From positions 1 through 59,230 of the forward strand of contig NZ_JAINVG010000044.1 in NCBI RefSeq assembly GCF_020400725.1: a stretch of 59,230 bases of DNA. The letters are read 5' to 3'. The translations under genes were made by a program, and so were the position numbers. The stretch comes from Streptomyces sp. NK15101 (GTDB lineage Bacteria > Actinomycetota > Actinomycetes > Streptomycetales > Streptomycetaceae). Below the pieces are notes generated by a model. The model was not told the origin of the DNA, did not search any database, and saw only the letters and a list, made by a program, of their open reading frames with translations. Shown one piece after another: positions 1-8,894 of the stretch; the stretch's first letter is position 1, and the number at the start of each line of letters is the position of its first letter.

Positions 1-171
1 ACCACCCGCGTCGAAGGCCTCCTGGAGGCGGGGCGGGGGCTGCGGCTCACCGTCGAGTCGGACCGCCTGGTCGCCTTCGGCGACGGCGTCGAGTCGGACG
101 CCCTCGAACTGACCTGGGGCCAGACGGTCCGCCTCGCCGTGGCGCCCTCCCGCCTGCGGCTGGTCCACTGA
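1..171 (+). CDS. C-terminal fragment of an unidentified protein (partial at window edge)
   Basis: Reading frame 1 is open from the first base to a TGA at 169-171 and gives 56 residues ending in LRLVH. It has typical Streptomyces third-position GC. The fragment looks like a small beta-rich C-terminal domain (alternating hydrophobics, short G/D turns such as FGDGVESD). I do not recognise the family with confidence. The start and most of the gene lie outside the window. Confidence 0.5.
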   Translation, partial: TTRVEGLLEAGRGLRLTVESDRLVAFGDGVESDALELTWGQTVRLAVAPSRLRLVH

Positions 172-223
172 AGCGGCGCCCCCGCCCCCGTTGTGGGCGG
201 CCGTTCCGCGCCTCGTCGTCCGT

Positions 224-288
224 TGTGGGCGGTCGTCCCGCTGGGGCAAGGGGGGTCCCCCCTTGCCCCAGCGGGACGACCGCCCACA
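224..288. repeat. 32-bp perfect inverted repeat (hairpin), terminator-like
   Basis: 224-255 and 257-288 are exact reverse complements (32 bp arms, one-base centre at 256). The outer ends read TGTGGGCGGTCGTCCC. The TTGTGGGCGG start of the left arm also occurs at 191-200 as a short direct repeat. The element lies in the gap between the partial gene ending at 171 and the acetyltransferase starting at 455. It most likely terminates the upstream transcript. From memory, similar TTGTGGGC-ended palindromes are scattered through Streptomyces genomes, so it may belong to a dispersed family. Confidence 0.75.
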
Positions 289-454
289 CGGAGGCTGGCC
301 AGGGCACCGCCCAGCCGGGCGCGGGTCCACACGGGTGGGGCGTCGCGCGGCCGGAATCGATCGGCAGGGCCCGGCGCGACGTTATGCTCGGCGCGCTTTG
401 CCCGGGTTCCGACCCCCGGGCGTCCGCCCGCCCCCGGCCGTCGAAGGACACCCC

Positions 455-1321
455 ATGGCCTCCGCCCCCTCCGGTTCCCTGTCCGTCTCGTCCGCCACGC
501 CGCAGGAGTGGGCGCTCGTGCGGTCCTGGGCCGCCGAGGAGGGGTGGAATCCCGGACTCTCCGACGTTCCGGCCTTCTTCGCCCAGGACCCCGCCGGCTT
601 CTTCCTCGGCCGGATCGACGGGGAGCCCGTCTCCGCCGTCTCGGTCGTCGACTACGACGACTCCTACGCCTTCCTCGGCTTCTACCTCGTCCGCCCCGAA
701 CTCCGCGGCCTCGGGTACGGACTGGCCACCTGGCGGGCCGCGCTCGCCCACGCCGGCGACCGGGCCGTCGGGCTCGACGGGGTGCCGGACCAGCAGGACA
801 ACTACCGGCGCTCCGGCTTCGTCACCGCCTACCGCACCGCGCGGTACGTGGGCGAGGTCCCGGCTCCCGACCGCCCCGTGACCGGCCTCGTGGCCGCCGA
901 GCAGATCGATCGGGCCGCCCTCGCCGCGTACGACGGCCTCTGCCACCACGCCGACAGGCCCCGGTTCCTGAACGCCTGGCTGACCACCCCCGGCCATCGG
1001 GCGCTGGCGCGCGTGACCGATGGCCGATTGACCGGATACGGGGTGGTTCGTCCCGCCGAGGACGAGGCCCGGGTGGGGCCGCTGTTCGCGGACACCCCGG
1101 CGGACGCGGCGGCCCTGCTCGACGGGCTCGCCGCCGAGGCGCGGAAGTTCGGCGCGCCCCGGATCGCGGTCGACATGCCGGAGACGAATCCGGCGGCGGC
1201 CCGGCTGGCCCAGGAGCGCGGCCTGGAGCCGACGTTCGAGACGGCCCGGATGTACACCGGCCCGGTCCGTCCCGTCGCACGGGAGCGCGTCTTCGGCGTC
1301 ACCACCCTCGAACTCGGCTGA
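455..1321 (+). CDS. GNAT family N-acetyltransferase (two-domain)
   Basis: 288-residue acetyltransferase. ATG at 455 is chosen because AAGGA sits at 444-448; upstream extensions of the frame run through the palindrome. The N-terminal half is a classic GNAT fold: a substrate-binding segment, GFYLVRPELRGLGYG as the acetyl-CoA pyrophosphate loop (R/Q-x-x-G-x-G/A), then NYRRSGF. The C-terminal half (about residues 145-288) looks like the second acetyltransferase-type domain seen in YitH-like proteins (Acetyltransf_18), with repeated motifs such as NPAAARLAQERGLEPT. The substrate cannot be inferred. It appears monocistronic; the next gene is 620 bp downstream. Confidence 0.85.
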   Translation: MASAPSGSLSVSSATPQEWALVRSWAAEEGWNPGLSDVPAFFAQDPAGFFLGRIDGEPVSAVSVVDYDDSYAFLGFYLVRPELRGLGYGLATWRAALAHAGDRAVGLDGVPDQQDNYRRSGFVTAYRTARYVGEVPAPDRPVTGLVAAEQIDRAALAAYDGLCHHADRPRFLNAWLTTPGHRALARVTDGRLTGYGVVRPAEDEARVGPLFADTPADAAALLDGLAAEARKFGAPRIAVDMPETNPAAARLAQERGLEPTFETARMYTGPVRPVARERVFGVTTLELG

Positions 1322-1941
1322 CCCCGCCGCCCTCCGCGCCGGCAAGGGGAGGCGGGGAGGAACCGGCCCCGAGTCGGTGACTTCCCCGAGCCGACCACCT
1401 CACCCGACCGGCAGCCTGCCCGAGCCGACCACCTCACCCGACCGGCAGCCTCACCGAGCCCTCTCCGCGCCCCTCCAAGGCTCCGCACAGCCTCCCCGCA
1501 CCCTCACCCAGGGCCCTCACGGCCTCCGCCGCAGGCCCCAGCCCCAGGCTCCGCCCCGCCCAGTTCCCACTCAGCTCCGGCCCAGTCCCCACTCGGCTCC
1601 CGCCCAGTCCCTGCCCAGTCCCCGCGCGCCCCTCACCCCCCTCCCCTCCCCGGACCCCCACCGCCCCCTGAGGGGTGACAAGGGTTTTCCCCGTATCGGG
1701 TTCACCCCCCCGTTCCCTACTGTCCTCCGCACCGGCAGATATCATCCCCCGAGCGCACCGTGACAGGTGCATGCGGAGGGTGCTGTCCGCCGGTGGCGGC
1801 CTTGACCCGGGTCGTCGCGCCGGTGGCGGCGCACGGGCCCCCCAAGCCCAGGGAACTGCGGACGCGACCCCACTTCGCCCCGTGTGTCCCCGCGCCGCCG
1901 CCACTGCTCCGCAGTTACGTCGTACTTGAAAGGGCCACACC
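1322..1941. other. 620-bp gene-free, C-rich intergenic region with short tandem repeats
   Basis: No credible gene on either strand: frames here translate to proline/serine-rich low-complexity peptides. It holds two copies of a 34-bp unit at 1385-1418 and 1419-1452 (33 of 34 identical), then a degenerate C-rich array at about 1560-1640 built on CCCAGTCCCC. The last 270 bp must contain the subtilisin promoter, but I see no convincing -35/-10 pair. The RBS GAAAGGG at 1928-1934 precedes the TTG start at 1942. Confidence 0.55.
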
Positions 1942-3774
1942 TTGAACGGTTCCAGGCGGAGAGTCATATCCGTGGTCGCGAGCGCCGCGATCCTCGGTGC
2001 CGCTGCCATGACTTCCGGGGCGTTCGCCGCCACCCCGGTCGCTGCCAGCCCGAAGCCGGCTCCGGCTTCGCAGGCGATGGGGACGCTGCCCAGCGCCCCC
2101 GTCGAGAAGGTGATCGTCACCTACAAGAACCGGACCGCCGAGGCCGGTTCCAACGCCGCCGCGAAGAGCGACACGGCGGAGAAGGCCGCGAAGACGGGCG
2201 AGAAGCTCTCCTTCGAGCGCCGCCTCGCCGGCGGTGGCGCCCTCGTCGACCTGGGCGACGAGGCCACCAAGCAGGACGTCGCCGAGGTCATGGACGCGTT
2301 CCGCGCCGACCCGGCCGTCGCCTCGGTCGAGCCCGACATCCGCGCCTACGCGATGGCGGTCACCCCGAACGACACCGACTACGCCAAGCAGTGGGACCTC
2401 TTCGAGGCCACCGGCGGCATGAACGTTCCCGCGGCCTGGGACAAGACGACCGGCTCCGGCGTCACCGTCGCCGTCATCGACACCGGCTACGCGGCCCACT
2501 CGGACCTGGCGTCCAACGTCATCGCCGGTTACGACTTCATCTCGACCTCCGCCGACGCCCGCGACGGCAACGGCCGCGACGCGGACGCGAAGGACGAGGG
2601 CGACTGGAACGCCACCGACGGCGAGTGCGGCACCGGCTCCAAGGCCTCCACCTCCTCCTGGCACGGCACCCACGTGGCCGGCACCATCGGCGCCGTCACG
2701 AACAACACCAAGGGCATCGCGGGCATCGCGTACAACGCGAAGATCCAGCCCGTGCGCGTGCTCGGCAAGTGCGGCGGCTCGTCCTCCGACATCGCCGACG
2801 CGATCACCTGGGCCTCCGGCGGCTCCGTGCCGGGCGTCCCGGCCAACCCGAACCCGGCCAAGGTCATCAACCTGAGCCTGGGCGGCGCGAGCTCCACCTG
2901 CCCGAGCGTCTACCAGACCGCGATCAACGGCGCCGTCTCCCGCGGCACCACGGTCGTCGTCGCCGCGGGCAACAGCAACGCCAACGCCTCCGGCTTCACC
3001 CCGGCGAACTGCTCCGGCGTCATCACCGTGGCGTCGACCAACCGCGCCGGCGCCCGGTCGTACTACTCCAACTACGGCACCATCGTGGACGTGGCCGCGC
3101 CCGGCGGCGAGACCCGCAACGCCACCGACACGCCCGGCACCGTCACCACCCCCGAGAACGCGATCTACTCCACGCTGAACTCGGGCACCACGGTGCAGTC
3201 GACCGAGAACTACAAGCCCTACCAGGGCACCTCGATGGCCGCGCCGCACATCGCCGGCCTCGCCGCCCTGCTGAAGTCGGCCAAGAGCACGCTCACCCCG
3301 GCCGAGATCGAGTCCGCGATCAAGAACACCGCCCGCCCGCTGCCCGGCACCTGCACCGGCGGCTGCGGCACCGGCATCGCCGACGCGACGAAGGCCGTGG
3401 ACTCGGTCCTCAACACCACCCCGCCGTCCGGCACCGTCTTCTCCAACGCGACGAACGTCACGATCTCCGACAACACCACCGTGTCGTCCTCGATCGCCGT
3501 CACCGGTCTCACGGGCAACGCTCCCGCCACCCTCAAGGTCGGCGTGGACATCAAGCACACCTGGCGCGGAGACCTGGTCATCGACCTGGTCGCCCCCGAC
3601 GGCACGGTGCGCAACCTGAAGACCTCGTCCTCCTCGGACAGCGCCGACAACGTCCTGACCACCTACACGGTCGACGCGTCGAGCGAGCTCGCCAACGGCA
3701 CCTGGAAGCTGCAGGTCCGCGATGTGGCCTCGGGTGACACCGGCTACATCGACTCGTGGAGCCTCACTTTCTGA
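1942..3774 (+). CDS. Secreted S8 family serine peptidase (subtilisin-like) with C-terminal P domain
   Basis: 610 residues from a TTG start with GAAAGGG 7 bp upstream. An RRR-containing signal peptide ends near ...SGAFAA (about residue 30). An I9-type inhibitor propeptide follows (about 50-138, EKVIVTYKNR through VEPDIRAYA). The subtilase domain has the full triad: D180 in VAVIDTGY, H241 in HGTHVAG, S431 in GTSMAAPHIAG, with AAGNSNA as the oxyanion segment. A proprotein-convertase P domain (about 495-610) includes HTWRGDLVIDL and GYIDSWSLTF. It should be exported by Sec, mature by removal of the propeptide, and degrade extracellular protein. Stop at 3774. The monocistronic layout fits a growth-phase-regulated exoenzyme. 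Confidence 0.95.
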   Translation: MNGSRRRVISVVASAAILGAAAMTSGAFAATPVAASPKPAPASQAMGTLPSAPVEKVIVTYKNRTAEAGSNAAAKSDTAEKAAKTGEKLSFERRLAGGGALVDLGDEATKQDVAEVMDAFRADPAVASVEPDIRAYAMAVTPNDTDYAKQWDLFEATGGMNVPAAWDKTTGSGVTVAVIDTGYAAHSDLASNVIAGYDFISTSADARDGNGRDADAKDEGDWNATDGECGTGSKASTSSWHGTHVAGTIGAVTNNTKGIAGIAYNAKIQPVRVLGKCGGSSSDIADAITWASGGSVPGVPANPNPAKVINLSLGGASSTCPSVYQTAINGAVSRGTTVVVAAGNSNANASGFTPANCSGVITVASTNRAGARSYYSNYGTIVDVAAPGGETRNATDTPGTVTTPENAIYSTLNSGTTVQSTENYKPYQGTSMAAPHIAGLAALLKSAKSTLTPAEIESAIKNTARPLPGTCTGGCGTGIADATKAVDSVLNTTPPSGTVFSNATNVTISDNTTVSSSIAVTGLTGNAPATLKVGVDIKHTWRGDLVIDLVAPDGTVRNLKTSSSSDSADNVLTTYTVDASSELANGTWKLQVRDVASGDTGYIDSWSLTF

Positions 3775-3834
3775 CGCACCGCCCGCAGCACCTCTGAACC
3801 ACCCCCCACATCAGCATCATTGCTGGTCAGCAAC

Positions 3835-3860
3835 GCGTCAGTGGTATACACCACTGGCGC
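3835..3860. terminator. Hairpin downstream of the subtilisin gene
   Basis: GCGTCAGTGGT (3835-3845), loop ATAC, ACCACTGGCGC (3850-3860): 11-bp stem with one G-T pair, 60 bp after the protease stop. A smaller CAGCA/TGCTG hairpin lies just before it. No U-tract follows, as is usual for Streptomyces terminators. It could instead be an operator for the regulator gene that starts at 4002. Confidence 0.55.
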
Positions 3861-4001
3861 GTTCTGGCGTGGTGGGAGCGCGTCCACCCCAGGCCCCCTG
3901 TCCGTATGCCGGACAAGGGGCCTGGACTGTGCCGGTGGGCTCCGTATCCTCTGCGCACGGGGTTCATGGGCCGGGCCCCGAGGGGCCGGAGGTGGTGGAC
4001 A

Positions 4002-7000
4002 GTGACGACAGCTCCGCAGAGCCCTGCTCCGGTGGGCCGGGAGGAACTCCTCACCCGTCTCGAACGCGCGCTGCACACCCGGGGCCGCGCCCTGCTCACC
4101 GGCCCCGCCGGCGTCGGCAAGACCGAGGTCGCGCTCGCCGAGGCGGCCCGCGCGGAGGCGCGCGGCGAAACCGTGCTGTGGCTCGCGACCCTGCCGTCCG
4201 ACCGCGAGATACCCGGGGCCGCGGCCGCGGCGCTGGTGGCCTCGGTGGCGGCGACCGTCACCTGGCCGGGGCTCGGCACCAGCCGCCCCGAACCTCCCGT
4301 CCCCGCCGCCGAGCCCTACGGATCCGGAGCGTCCGGAGCCGAGCAGGCCGCCGCGGGCGCGCTCGCCTCCGGGCCCCTCTCCCCCGGCTCGCTCGCCTCC
4401 GGGATCCTCACCTCCGGCGTGCTCAACTCCGGGATCTTCTCCTCCGGCGTCTTCGACCAGCTGCCGGGCCCCCAGCGCACCGCCGTCGCCATGCTCTGCC
4501 GCGAGGCGCCGATCGACGCCGGCGGCTGGGACCCGATCGCGCTGCGCCTCGGCATCGCCCGGATCCTGCGGGCCCTGACCTGCCGCGGCCCGGTGCTGCT
4601 CGTCGTCGACGGGGTGCAGCACGTCGACGCGGACAGCGCGGACCTGCTCCGGTTCGCCCTCCATCTGGCCCCGCCCACGCTGCGGGTGGTCGCGGTGGAG
4701 ACCCCGGAGCCGTACGCCGAGACCCATGAGCCGCACCGCGAGAGCCACCGTCCCGAGGACCCGCACGCCGCGCACCTCTGGGTGCCGTCCGAGGCGGACG
4801 TGCTGCGCGTCCCGCCCCTGCAGGCCGACGAGATCGCCGAACTCCTCATCCACCACCGGCTGCCCTCCCGGATGGCCGGCCGCATCCACCGCGCGAGCGG
4901 CGGCAATCCACGGCTCGCGCTCGCCGTCGGCCGCTCCCTCGCCGACGCGCGGACCCCGGTGCACCACGCGGAGGCGCTGACGCTCTCCGGGCGCGCCCGC
5001 GACCTCGCCCGCCAGCTCCTGGGCGCCGCGCCCCCCGCCGTGCGCGAGACGCTGCTGCTCGCCGCGCTCGCGCTGCGTCCCTCCGCCACGCTGGTGCGGC
5101 GGGCCGGGCGGCCCACCGCGGAGGCGGACCTCGCCGCCGCCGAGCGGGCCGACCTGGTGTCGCTCTCCGAGGACGGCTCGGTGACGTTCACCGCCGGACT
5201 GCTGCCCTCCACCCTGGTGCACGACGCCGGTTGGGCCGAGCGGAGCGCCGGGCACGCGGCCCTCGCCGAGGTCGTGGACGACCCCGTCGAGGCGGTACGG
5301 CACCGGGCGCTGGCCACCGAGCGGCCGGACGAGGAGCTCGCCGCCGAGGTCGCGGCCGCCGCCGAACTGGCCCGGCGGCGCGGCAACAGCGCGCTCGCCG
5401 CCGAACTGGCCATGCTCGCCGCCGAGTCGACGCCCGGCCGGCACGGGACCCGGCGGATCACGCGGCTGGTCGACGCCGCCGAGGAGGCCGCCCGCGCCGC
5501 CCGCGCCGACCTCGCGATGCGGGCCGCCACCGATCTGCTCGCCCGGGACGCGGGGCCGTCCGACCGGGTCAGGGCGCGGCTCGCCGTGCTCGACACGGCG
5601 GGCCAGGGGCTCACCGGGCTCGACGAGATGTACGTCCACGCCATGGAGGACTCCGAGGGGGACACCGCCCTGCGGGCCGCGGTGCAGCTGCGGCTCGCCG
5701 TCAAGTACGTGCTCGCGGACGGCGATCCGGAGCGCTCGCGGACGGCGGCGGTCGAATCGGCCGCGCTGGCCTCCTCGATGGGCGATCCCCGCCTGGCGGC
5801 GCAGGCCCTGACCGTGCAGGCGCGGATGGAGCGGGCCCTCGGCACCCCGGACGCCGAGGCCGTGCTCGCCCAGGCCCGCGCCCTGGAGCTGTCCGAGCGT
5901 CCGCTCGGCATCCGGAACGCCGCCCAGATCCTGACGATCCGTCACGCCCTCTTCGACGACCGGCTGAACGACGCCCGGGACGAGCTGAACGCGCTCCTGC
6001 CCCTGGTCCAGCGGCGCGGCTCGGTGGAGGACACGATCGAGCTGTTCTCCACGCTGGCCGCGATCGAGTCCCGCCGGGGTGCCTGCGCGGCCGCGCTCTC
6101 GCACGCGGGGCAGGCGCTCGCCCTCACCCTGGAGGCCGGCCTCTCCCCCGGCCCCGCCTGGTACACCCTGGCGCTCGCGGAGACGGCCGGCGGCAGCTTC
6201 GCGCGGGCCGCGAGCTACGCGCGCCGGAGCGTGCAGGCCTCGGAGGAGGAGGGCGACCGCGTCTTCCTCTCCCGCAGCCGGTACGCGCTCGGCCGCGTCC
6301 AGCTGATCACCGGTGACGTCGCCACCGCCCTGGAGACGCTGCGGCGGGTCCAGGCCGACGAGCGCGCCCAGTCGACGGTGGACCCCTCGATGCTGCGCTG
6401 GCACGAGGAGCTGGCCGAGGCGCTGCTCGCCCAGGACGAGGCCGACGAGGCCCTGGCGCTCCTGGCGGAGGTGCGGCCGGTGGCGGAGCGCCTGGGCCGG
6501 TCCACGGTCCTGCTGGGCTGCGACCGGGCGTACGCGCTGTGCCTGGCGGCGGAGGGACGTACGGACGAGGCGGCCGAGCTGCTCACCCGTACGGCCGAGA
6601 GCTTCGGCCGGGCCGGGCTGCCGCTGGAGCGGGGGCGCGTGCTGATCGCCCTGGCCCGGGTCGAGCGCCGTCGCCGGCGTCGGTCGGCGGCGCAGACGGC
6701 CCTGCACGAGGCGGCCTCGGTCTTCGAGCGGGCGGGGGCGGCTCCGTGGCTGGCCCTGGCGAGCGAGACGCCGGCGGGCGAGGGCACCGGTCCCGGGGCC
6801 GGCGGCGAGGAGTCGGTCTCCGCGCTCTCGTCGCTGACGGAGGCGGAGCTGCGGCTGGCCCGCCTCGTGGGCCAGGGGGCGAGCAACCAGGAGGCGGCGG
6901 CGAAGCTGTACCTGAGCGTGAAGACGGTGGAGGCGCGGCTGACCCGCATCTACCAGAAGCTCGACGTCCGCTCCCGCGCCCAGCTGGCGACGGCCCTGCG

Positions 7001-7007
7001 CCCGTGA
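4002..7007 (+). CDS. LuxR-family transcriptional regulator of the LAL type (AAA ATPase + TPR + HTH)
   Basis: 1001 residues. GTG at 4002 is preferred because GGAGG ends 8 bp upstream; an ATG at 3966 in the same frame has no good RBS. Walker A GPAGVGKT at 34-41, Walker B VLLVVDGV near residue 200, a long alpha-helical repeat region (about 300-930), and a C-terminal LuxR helix-turn-helix (about 940-1000) with LYLSVKTVEARLTRIYQKL. Such proteins are large ATP-dependent activators that often control secondary metabolism, transport or sugar use; the target is not evident here. Odd feature: residues about 107-150 hold a repetitive SG-x-x-x-SG stretch (ASGILTSGVLNSGIFSSG) inside the nucleotide-binding domain. 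The stop at 7007 faces the converging monooxygenase. Confidence 0.9.
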   Translation: MTTAPQSPAPVGREELLTRLERALHTRGRALLTGPAGVGKTEVALAEAARAEARGETVLWLATLPSDREIPGAAAAALVASVAATVTWPGLGTSRPEPPVPAAEPYGSGASGAEQAAAGALASGPLSPGSLASGILTSGVLNSGIFSSGVFDQLPGPQRTAVAMLCREAPIDAGGWDPIALRLGIARILRALTCRGPVLLVVDGVQHVDADSADLLRFALHLAPPTLRVVAVETPEPYAETHEPHRESHRPEDPHAAHLWVPSEADVLRVPPLQADEIAELLIHHRLPSRMAGRIHRASGGNPRLALAVGRSLADARTPVHHAEALTLSGRARDLARQLLGAAPPAVRETLLLAALALRPSATLVRRAGRPTAEADLAAAERADLVSLSEDGSVTFTAGLLPSTLVHDAGWAERSAGHAALAEVVDDPVEAVRHRALATERPDEELAAEVAAAAELARRRGNSALAAELAMLAAESTPGRHGTRRITRLVDAAEEAARAARADLAMRAATDLLARDAGPSDRVRARLAVLDTAGQGLTGLDEMYVHAMEDSEGDTALRAAVQLRLAVKYVLADGDPERSRTAAVESAALASSMGDPRLAAQALTVQARMERALGTPDAEAVLAQARALELSERPLGIRNAAQILTIRHALFDDRLNDARDELNALLPLVQRRGSVEDTIELFSTLAAIESRRGACAAALSHAGQALALTLEAGLSPGPAWYTLALAETAGGSFARAASYARRSVQASEEEGDRVFLSRSRYALGRVQLITGDVATALETLRRVQADERAQSTVDPSMLRWHEELAEALLAQDEADEALALLAEVRPVAERLGRSTVLLGCDRAYALCLAAEGRTDEAAELLTRTAESFGRAGLPLERGRVLIALARVERRRRRRSAAQTALHEAASVFERAGAAPWLALASETPAGEGTGPGAGGEESVSALSSLTEAELRLARLVGQGASNQEAAAKLYLSVKTVEARLTRIYQKLDVRSRAQLATALRP

Positions 7008-7210
7008 CGGACGGCGGTACGCCGCCCCCCGCGCCCCGGTGGCCCCGCATCCCGCACGACCGCTCCGCCGGCACGAGCCCGCCCCGCCCCGCCCCACCCG
7101 AAGGCCCTGCCCACGACAGGCCCGCGCCGAAGCCCCGAAGCCCGAGGCGCGACGGATCGGCCCCCGCCCGCCGGCACGCCCTAGGCGAGGCGCGACGGAC
7201 CGACACCCGT

Positions 7211-7246
7211 CCGACGGGCGGTCCGGTCGACCGGACCGCCCGTCGG
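7211..7246. terminator. Bidirectional terminator, perfect 36-bp palindrome
   Basis: CCGACGGGCGGTCCGGTC (7211-7228) is followed directly by its exact reverse complement (7229-7246). It lies in the 246-bp gap between the converging LAL gene (ends 7007) and the monooxygenase gene (stop at 7254), close to the latter. It should form a stable RNA hairpin on both strands. Confidence 0.8.
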
Positions 7247-7253
7247 GGCGCCG

Positions 7254-8690
7254 TCACGCGGTTCGGGCCGTCGCGGCGCCGAACCACTCGGCCAGGCGGC
7301 CCCGGAGCTCCTCCTGGTCCTCGCCGACCCACACCACGTGGCCGTCCGGCCGCATCAGCACGGCGGGGGCGTCCAGTTCCTCGCTGACGTCGACGACGTG
7401 GTCGACGCGGTCCGCCCAGCCCTCCGCCGAGAGCCGGCCGGTCTGGTCGAGCAGCAGTCCGCGGCCGCCGTGCGTCAGCTCGTACAGCCTTCCCCGCTTC
7501 AGCGTCACGTCCCTCAGCCGCCGGCCGAGGAGTTCATGGCCCTCGCCGAGGTCGTAGCGGACGTCGACGGCGGTGATCATGCCGGTCACGTACCGGTTGA
7601 CCTCCTCGAGGTCCATCAGCTCCGAGAACAGCTCCCGCAGCGCGGTCGCCCCGGGGTCGGTGCCGAGCAGCGTCATCTGCGCGCGGGTGTTCTTCACGAC
7701 GCGGGCGGCGACCGGGTGCCGTTCGGCCTCGTACGTGTCGAGCAGTCCCTCCGGCGCCCAGCCGGCGACCGCGGCGGCCAGCTTCCAGCCGAGGTTGAAG
7801 GCGTCCTGGACCCCGAGGTTGAGGCCCTGGCCGCCGGTCGGCGGGTGGATGTGCGCCGCGTCGCCGGCCAGGAACACCCGGCCGACCCGGTAGCGCTCGG
7901 CCTGCCGGGTGGCGTCGCCGAAGCGGGACAGCCAGCGGGGCGAGTGCACGCCGAAGTCGGTGCCGGCGACGGCCCGCAGTCGCCTCTTGAACTCGTCCAG
8001 CGTCGGCGCGCCCGCGCTGTCCTCGGCCACCCCGTCGGCGGGCACGCCGACGCGGCACACGCCGTCCGCGAGCGGGGTGACGCCGAACCGGAGCTGCGCC
8101 TTGCGGACCTCCGCGACGACGGAGGCGATCGTCTCCGGGTCGGCGGTCACCTCCATGTCGCCGAGGAGCGTCCAGACGGTGGCGGGCTCGCCGGGGAAAC
8201 CGACGCCGAGCAGCTTGCGCACCGTGCTGCGGCCGCCGTCGCACGCGGCGACGTAGCGGGAGCGCAGTGCGGTGCCGTCCGCGAGCTCGACGGTCACCCC
8301 GTCCTCGTCCTGGCCGATCCCGACCACTTCGGCACCGCGCCGGATCTCCGTGCCGAGTTCGAGCGCGCGCTCGTTCAACAGCCGCTCGGTGACGGGCTGC
8401 GGCGTGGCGAGGCCGTACGGGTGGGCCGTGTCCAGCCGCTCCGGCCACGGCTTCATCACGCCGCCGAAGAGGCCGCCGACCTGGAACCTCTCGCTGACCG
8501 CGGCGAACCGCTCCAGGAGGCCCCGCTGGTCCATCATCTCGACGCTGCGCGCGTGCAGGCCCTGGCCGCGGGACTCCCGGGTCGGCTCGGCCAGCTTCTC
8601 CAGGACGACCACGCGGACGTCGTGCAGCCGCAGTTCGCTCGCCAGCATCAGACCGGTCGGTCCGCCGCCGACCACGATCACGTCAATCAT
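7254..8690 (-). CDS. rox: FAD-dependent monooxygenase, rifampin monooxygenase (Rox)-like
   Basis: 478 residues from ATG at 8690. An N-terminal FAD fold has GGGPTGLMLASEL, a conserved SRGQGLHARSVEMMDQRG region and the FAD-ribityl motif FLAGDAAHIHPPTGGQGLN near residue 280, followed by the thioredoxin-like C-terminal domain of the PheA/TfdB/aromatic-hydroxylase class. The segments around WPERLDTAHPYG, FGVHSPRWLSRFGDATR and RLYELTHGGRGLLLDQTGRLS match my memory of the Streptomyces venezuelae rifampin monooxygenase very closely. That enzyme hydroxylates and linearises rifamycins, giving resistance. The upstream palindrome at 8747-8769 strongly supports the assignment. A polyketide hydroxylase is the alternative. 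It should be transcribed alone and terminate at 7211-7246. Confidence 0.82.
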   Translation of the reverse strand: MIDVIVVGGGPTGLMLASELRLHDVRVVVLEKLAEPTRESRGQGLHARSVEMMDQRGLLERFAAVSERFQVGGLFGGVMKPWPERLDTAHPYGLATPQPVTERLLNERALELGTEIRRGAEVVGIGQDEDGVTVELADGTALRSRYVAACDGGRSTVRKLLGVGFPGEPATVWTLLGDMEVTADPETIASVVAEVRKAQLRFGVTPLADGVCRVGVPADGVAEDSAGAPTLDEFKRRLRAVAGTDFGVHSPRWLSRFGDATRQAERYRVGRVFLAGDAAHIHPPTGGQGLNLGVQDAFNLGWKLAAAVAGWAPEGLLDTYEAERHPVAARVVKNTRAQMTLLGTDPGATALRELFSELMDLEEVNRYVTGMITAVDVRYDLGEGHELLGRRLRDVTLKRGRLYELTHGGRGLLLDQTGRLSAEGWADRVDHVVDVSEELDAPAVLMRPDGHVVWVGEDQEELRGRLAEWFGAATARTA

Positions 8691-8746
8691 CAGTACGCCC
8701 CGTTTTCCGTGGTTCCTCGCTTCGAACGGGGATTCTGCGGCACGAC

Positions 8747-8769
8747 GGGGGCCTTGCCGCAAGGCCCCC
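8747..8769 (-). promoter_or_regulatory. Rifamycin-associated element (RAE)-like inverted repeat upstream of rox
   Basis: GGGGGCCTTGC (8747-8757), C at 8758, GCAAGGCCCCC (8759-8769): 11-bp perfect arms, 57 bp upstream of the rox start. The core TTGC(C/G)GCAA with flanking G and C runs matches the RAE inverted repeat described upstream of rifamycin-inactivating genes in actinomycetes (recalled consensus GGGGCTTGCGGCAAGGCCCC). A possible -10 (TATAGC on the minus strand, about 8775-8780) lies just upstream. Established role of RAE: rifamycin-induced expression. Confidence 0.8.
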
Positions 8770-8790
8770 GGTGCGCTATATCTTGAGAGT

Positions 8791-8817
8791 GGCAAGGAGA
8801 GGGTGTCCCTCCTTGCC
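8791..8817 (-). terminator. Hairpin between the metacaspase gene and the rox promoter
   Basis: GGCAAGGAG (8791-8799) pairs with CTCCTTGCC (8809-8817) around a 9-base loop. It follows the metacaspase stop (8895) in the direction of transcription and precedes the rox promoter and RAE, so it probably insulates rox from metacaspase read-through. The GGCAAGG/CCTTGCC arms resemble the RAE core, so a regulatory role is possible. Confidence 0.5.
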
Positions 8818-8894
8818 TTTGTCGTTTCTCCGGTCTTTCGCCTCCGGATCGCCCGGACCGGATCACTCGGATCGGATCGCCCGGACCGGATCGC

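Noticed and set aside
1..171. Assignment of the edge fragment to lipid (diacylglycerol) kinases
   Set aside because: The C-terminal pattern is only vaguely similar to that family and 56 residues are too few to decide.
3744..7097. A 1117-codon frame antisense to the LAL regulator
   Set aside because: No motif or RBS; the plus-strand gene has Walker and LuxR motifs end to end.
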